Source: Oreocharis arfaki | Lineage: Eukaryota > Chordata > Aves > Passeriformes > Paramythiidae | Reading direction: 5' to 3' | Length of the DNA: 64,000 nt | NCBI GenBank assembly: GCA_013398015.1 | Contig: VZRR01004509.1 | Span: 444,758 to 508,757 of the forward strand | In this document: piece by piece, positions 63,383 through 64,000 of the stretch | Numbering within the stretch: the stretch's first letter is position 1 | Layout: every line of letters begins with the position of its first letter | Made by a program: the position numbers and the translations under genes | The notes under the pieces: model-generated | Seen by the model: the letters and a program-made list of their open reading frames with translations, nothing else | Database searches by the model: none | Told to the model about the DNA's origin: nothing

Positions 63383-64000
63383 GTAGGTTTGACTGCTTTT
63401 TTACTGTTGTGTACTTCTGGCAGAGATTTAAAAGATTCTTTGGAAGCTGTGGAGGGAGGACTGTGTTACTGTCAAGGCCAGACTCATTTTTTTTCTGCTT
63501 GGACAGGAAGTTTACTCCTAGAACCTCTTTATGCCATTCCATACTTTATCCATTCCATAAAATAAGACTATATATTTTCACAGAAATGACAAAGCAAATA
63601 CTAATTACCACCAGAAAAGGAAAGACTAATCATGCTGAATTAAAAAGCTTCTCAGAAACTGAGTTTGGTTAAAAAAACCCCAAAACACCAAACCAACAGC
63701 AACAAAAAAAAACCCAAACAGAAAAACCCAACACACAGAACAAACAAAGAAAAACCCTAAACCACACCACAATTTTCTAGGGGAAATAGAATTGAATGCT
63801 TGAAATCTATCAGAAATTAATGCCTGTGATAACAGCCTTTTGAGAGACTAGAGCACTGCTTCTGTGACTTCTCTGAGAGCCCAGTGAGCCCTGCTTTCTG
63901 ACTAACCTTGCCTGTGGTATTTTTGGGGCTTAGCCACAGATGCAGTTCCTCGGTGTAGTTTTGCAAAAGGAGGTTGATATCAGTGGTCTTCAGCGCTTTT
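63383..64000 (+). other. STAT4: STAT4 intron after coding exon 12 (cut by window end)
   Basis: Intronic DNA up to the window edge. Contains an A/C-only tract at about 63668-63771. No further STAT4 coding exon was seen. Confidence 0.85.
63668..63771. repeat. A/C-rich low-complexity tract
   Basis: About 100 bp almost entirely of A and C (runs such as AAAAACCC and CCCTAAACC) with almost no G or T. Simple low-complexity DNA in a STAT4 intron; possibly a decayed AAAAC repeat. Confidence 0.8.

Noticed and set aside
1..64000. A novel defence, mobile or operon-like system
   Set aside because: The window is ordinary vertebrate DNA with one known gene, repeats and assembly artefacts; nothing supports a new multi-gene system.

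Overview
This is vertebrate nuclear DNA, almost certainly from a bird. Three stretches match the avian CR1 LINE 3' region, there is an endogenous-retrovirus solo LTR of a type I associate with songbird genomes, and the only recognisable gene is a vertebrate STAT. Base composition is about 40% GC outside two CpG islands. There is no bacterial-type organisation, and almost all short ORFs here are chance openings in noncoding DNA.

The gene is STAT4, on the + strand, occupying the right 40% of the window. Twelve coding exons can be placed to the base between 38837 and 63382. Together they give 1206 nt (402 codons) with no stop or frameshift. They cover the N-terminal tetramerisation domain, the whole coiled-coil domain and the start of the DNA-binding domain. 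The rest of the gene (end of the DNA-binding domain, linker, SH2, tail tyrosine, transactivation domain) lies beyond the right edge. The likely promoter is a CpG island at about 35810-36245, with a candidate short noncoding first exon ending near 36000.

Layout: 1-620 is a second GC-rich island with a 40-base gap and a 19-bp tandem repeat. By synteny with mammals, where MYO1B lies divergently upstream of STAT4, it may be the 5' end of MYO1B on the - strand, but nothing in the sequence proves that. From 620 to 35800 I see no recognisable gene. That stretch holds a 2.1-kb near-identical tandem duplication joined at a single N (7606-11822), an 11-copy 26-bp minisatellite (14924-15205), a TTC microsatellite (16930-16985), a clear CR1 (25155-25612), a C/T-rich strand-asymmetric tract (32400-33130), and a pair of 270-bp direct repeats flanking another CR1 (33969-35586). 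A reversed CR1 follows the STAT4 CpG island (36249-36580).

Within STAT4, the intron between coding exons 2 and 3 is 12.5 kb and dominates the visible locus. The intron between coding exons 7 and 8 carries a 535-bp solo LTR with a 5-bp target duplication. The next intron contains a noisy assembly duplication around seven Ns just before a splice acceptor. No undescribed biological system was found. The observations most worth checking are a 13-bp-phased cluster of ACGTG cores in a STAT4 intron, a 4-nt tandem splice donor at coding exon 8 whose alternative use would terminate the protein, the phase-2 run of coding exons 8-11 including an 18-nt microexon, and the haplotype or assembly duplications.
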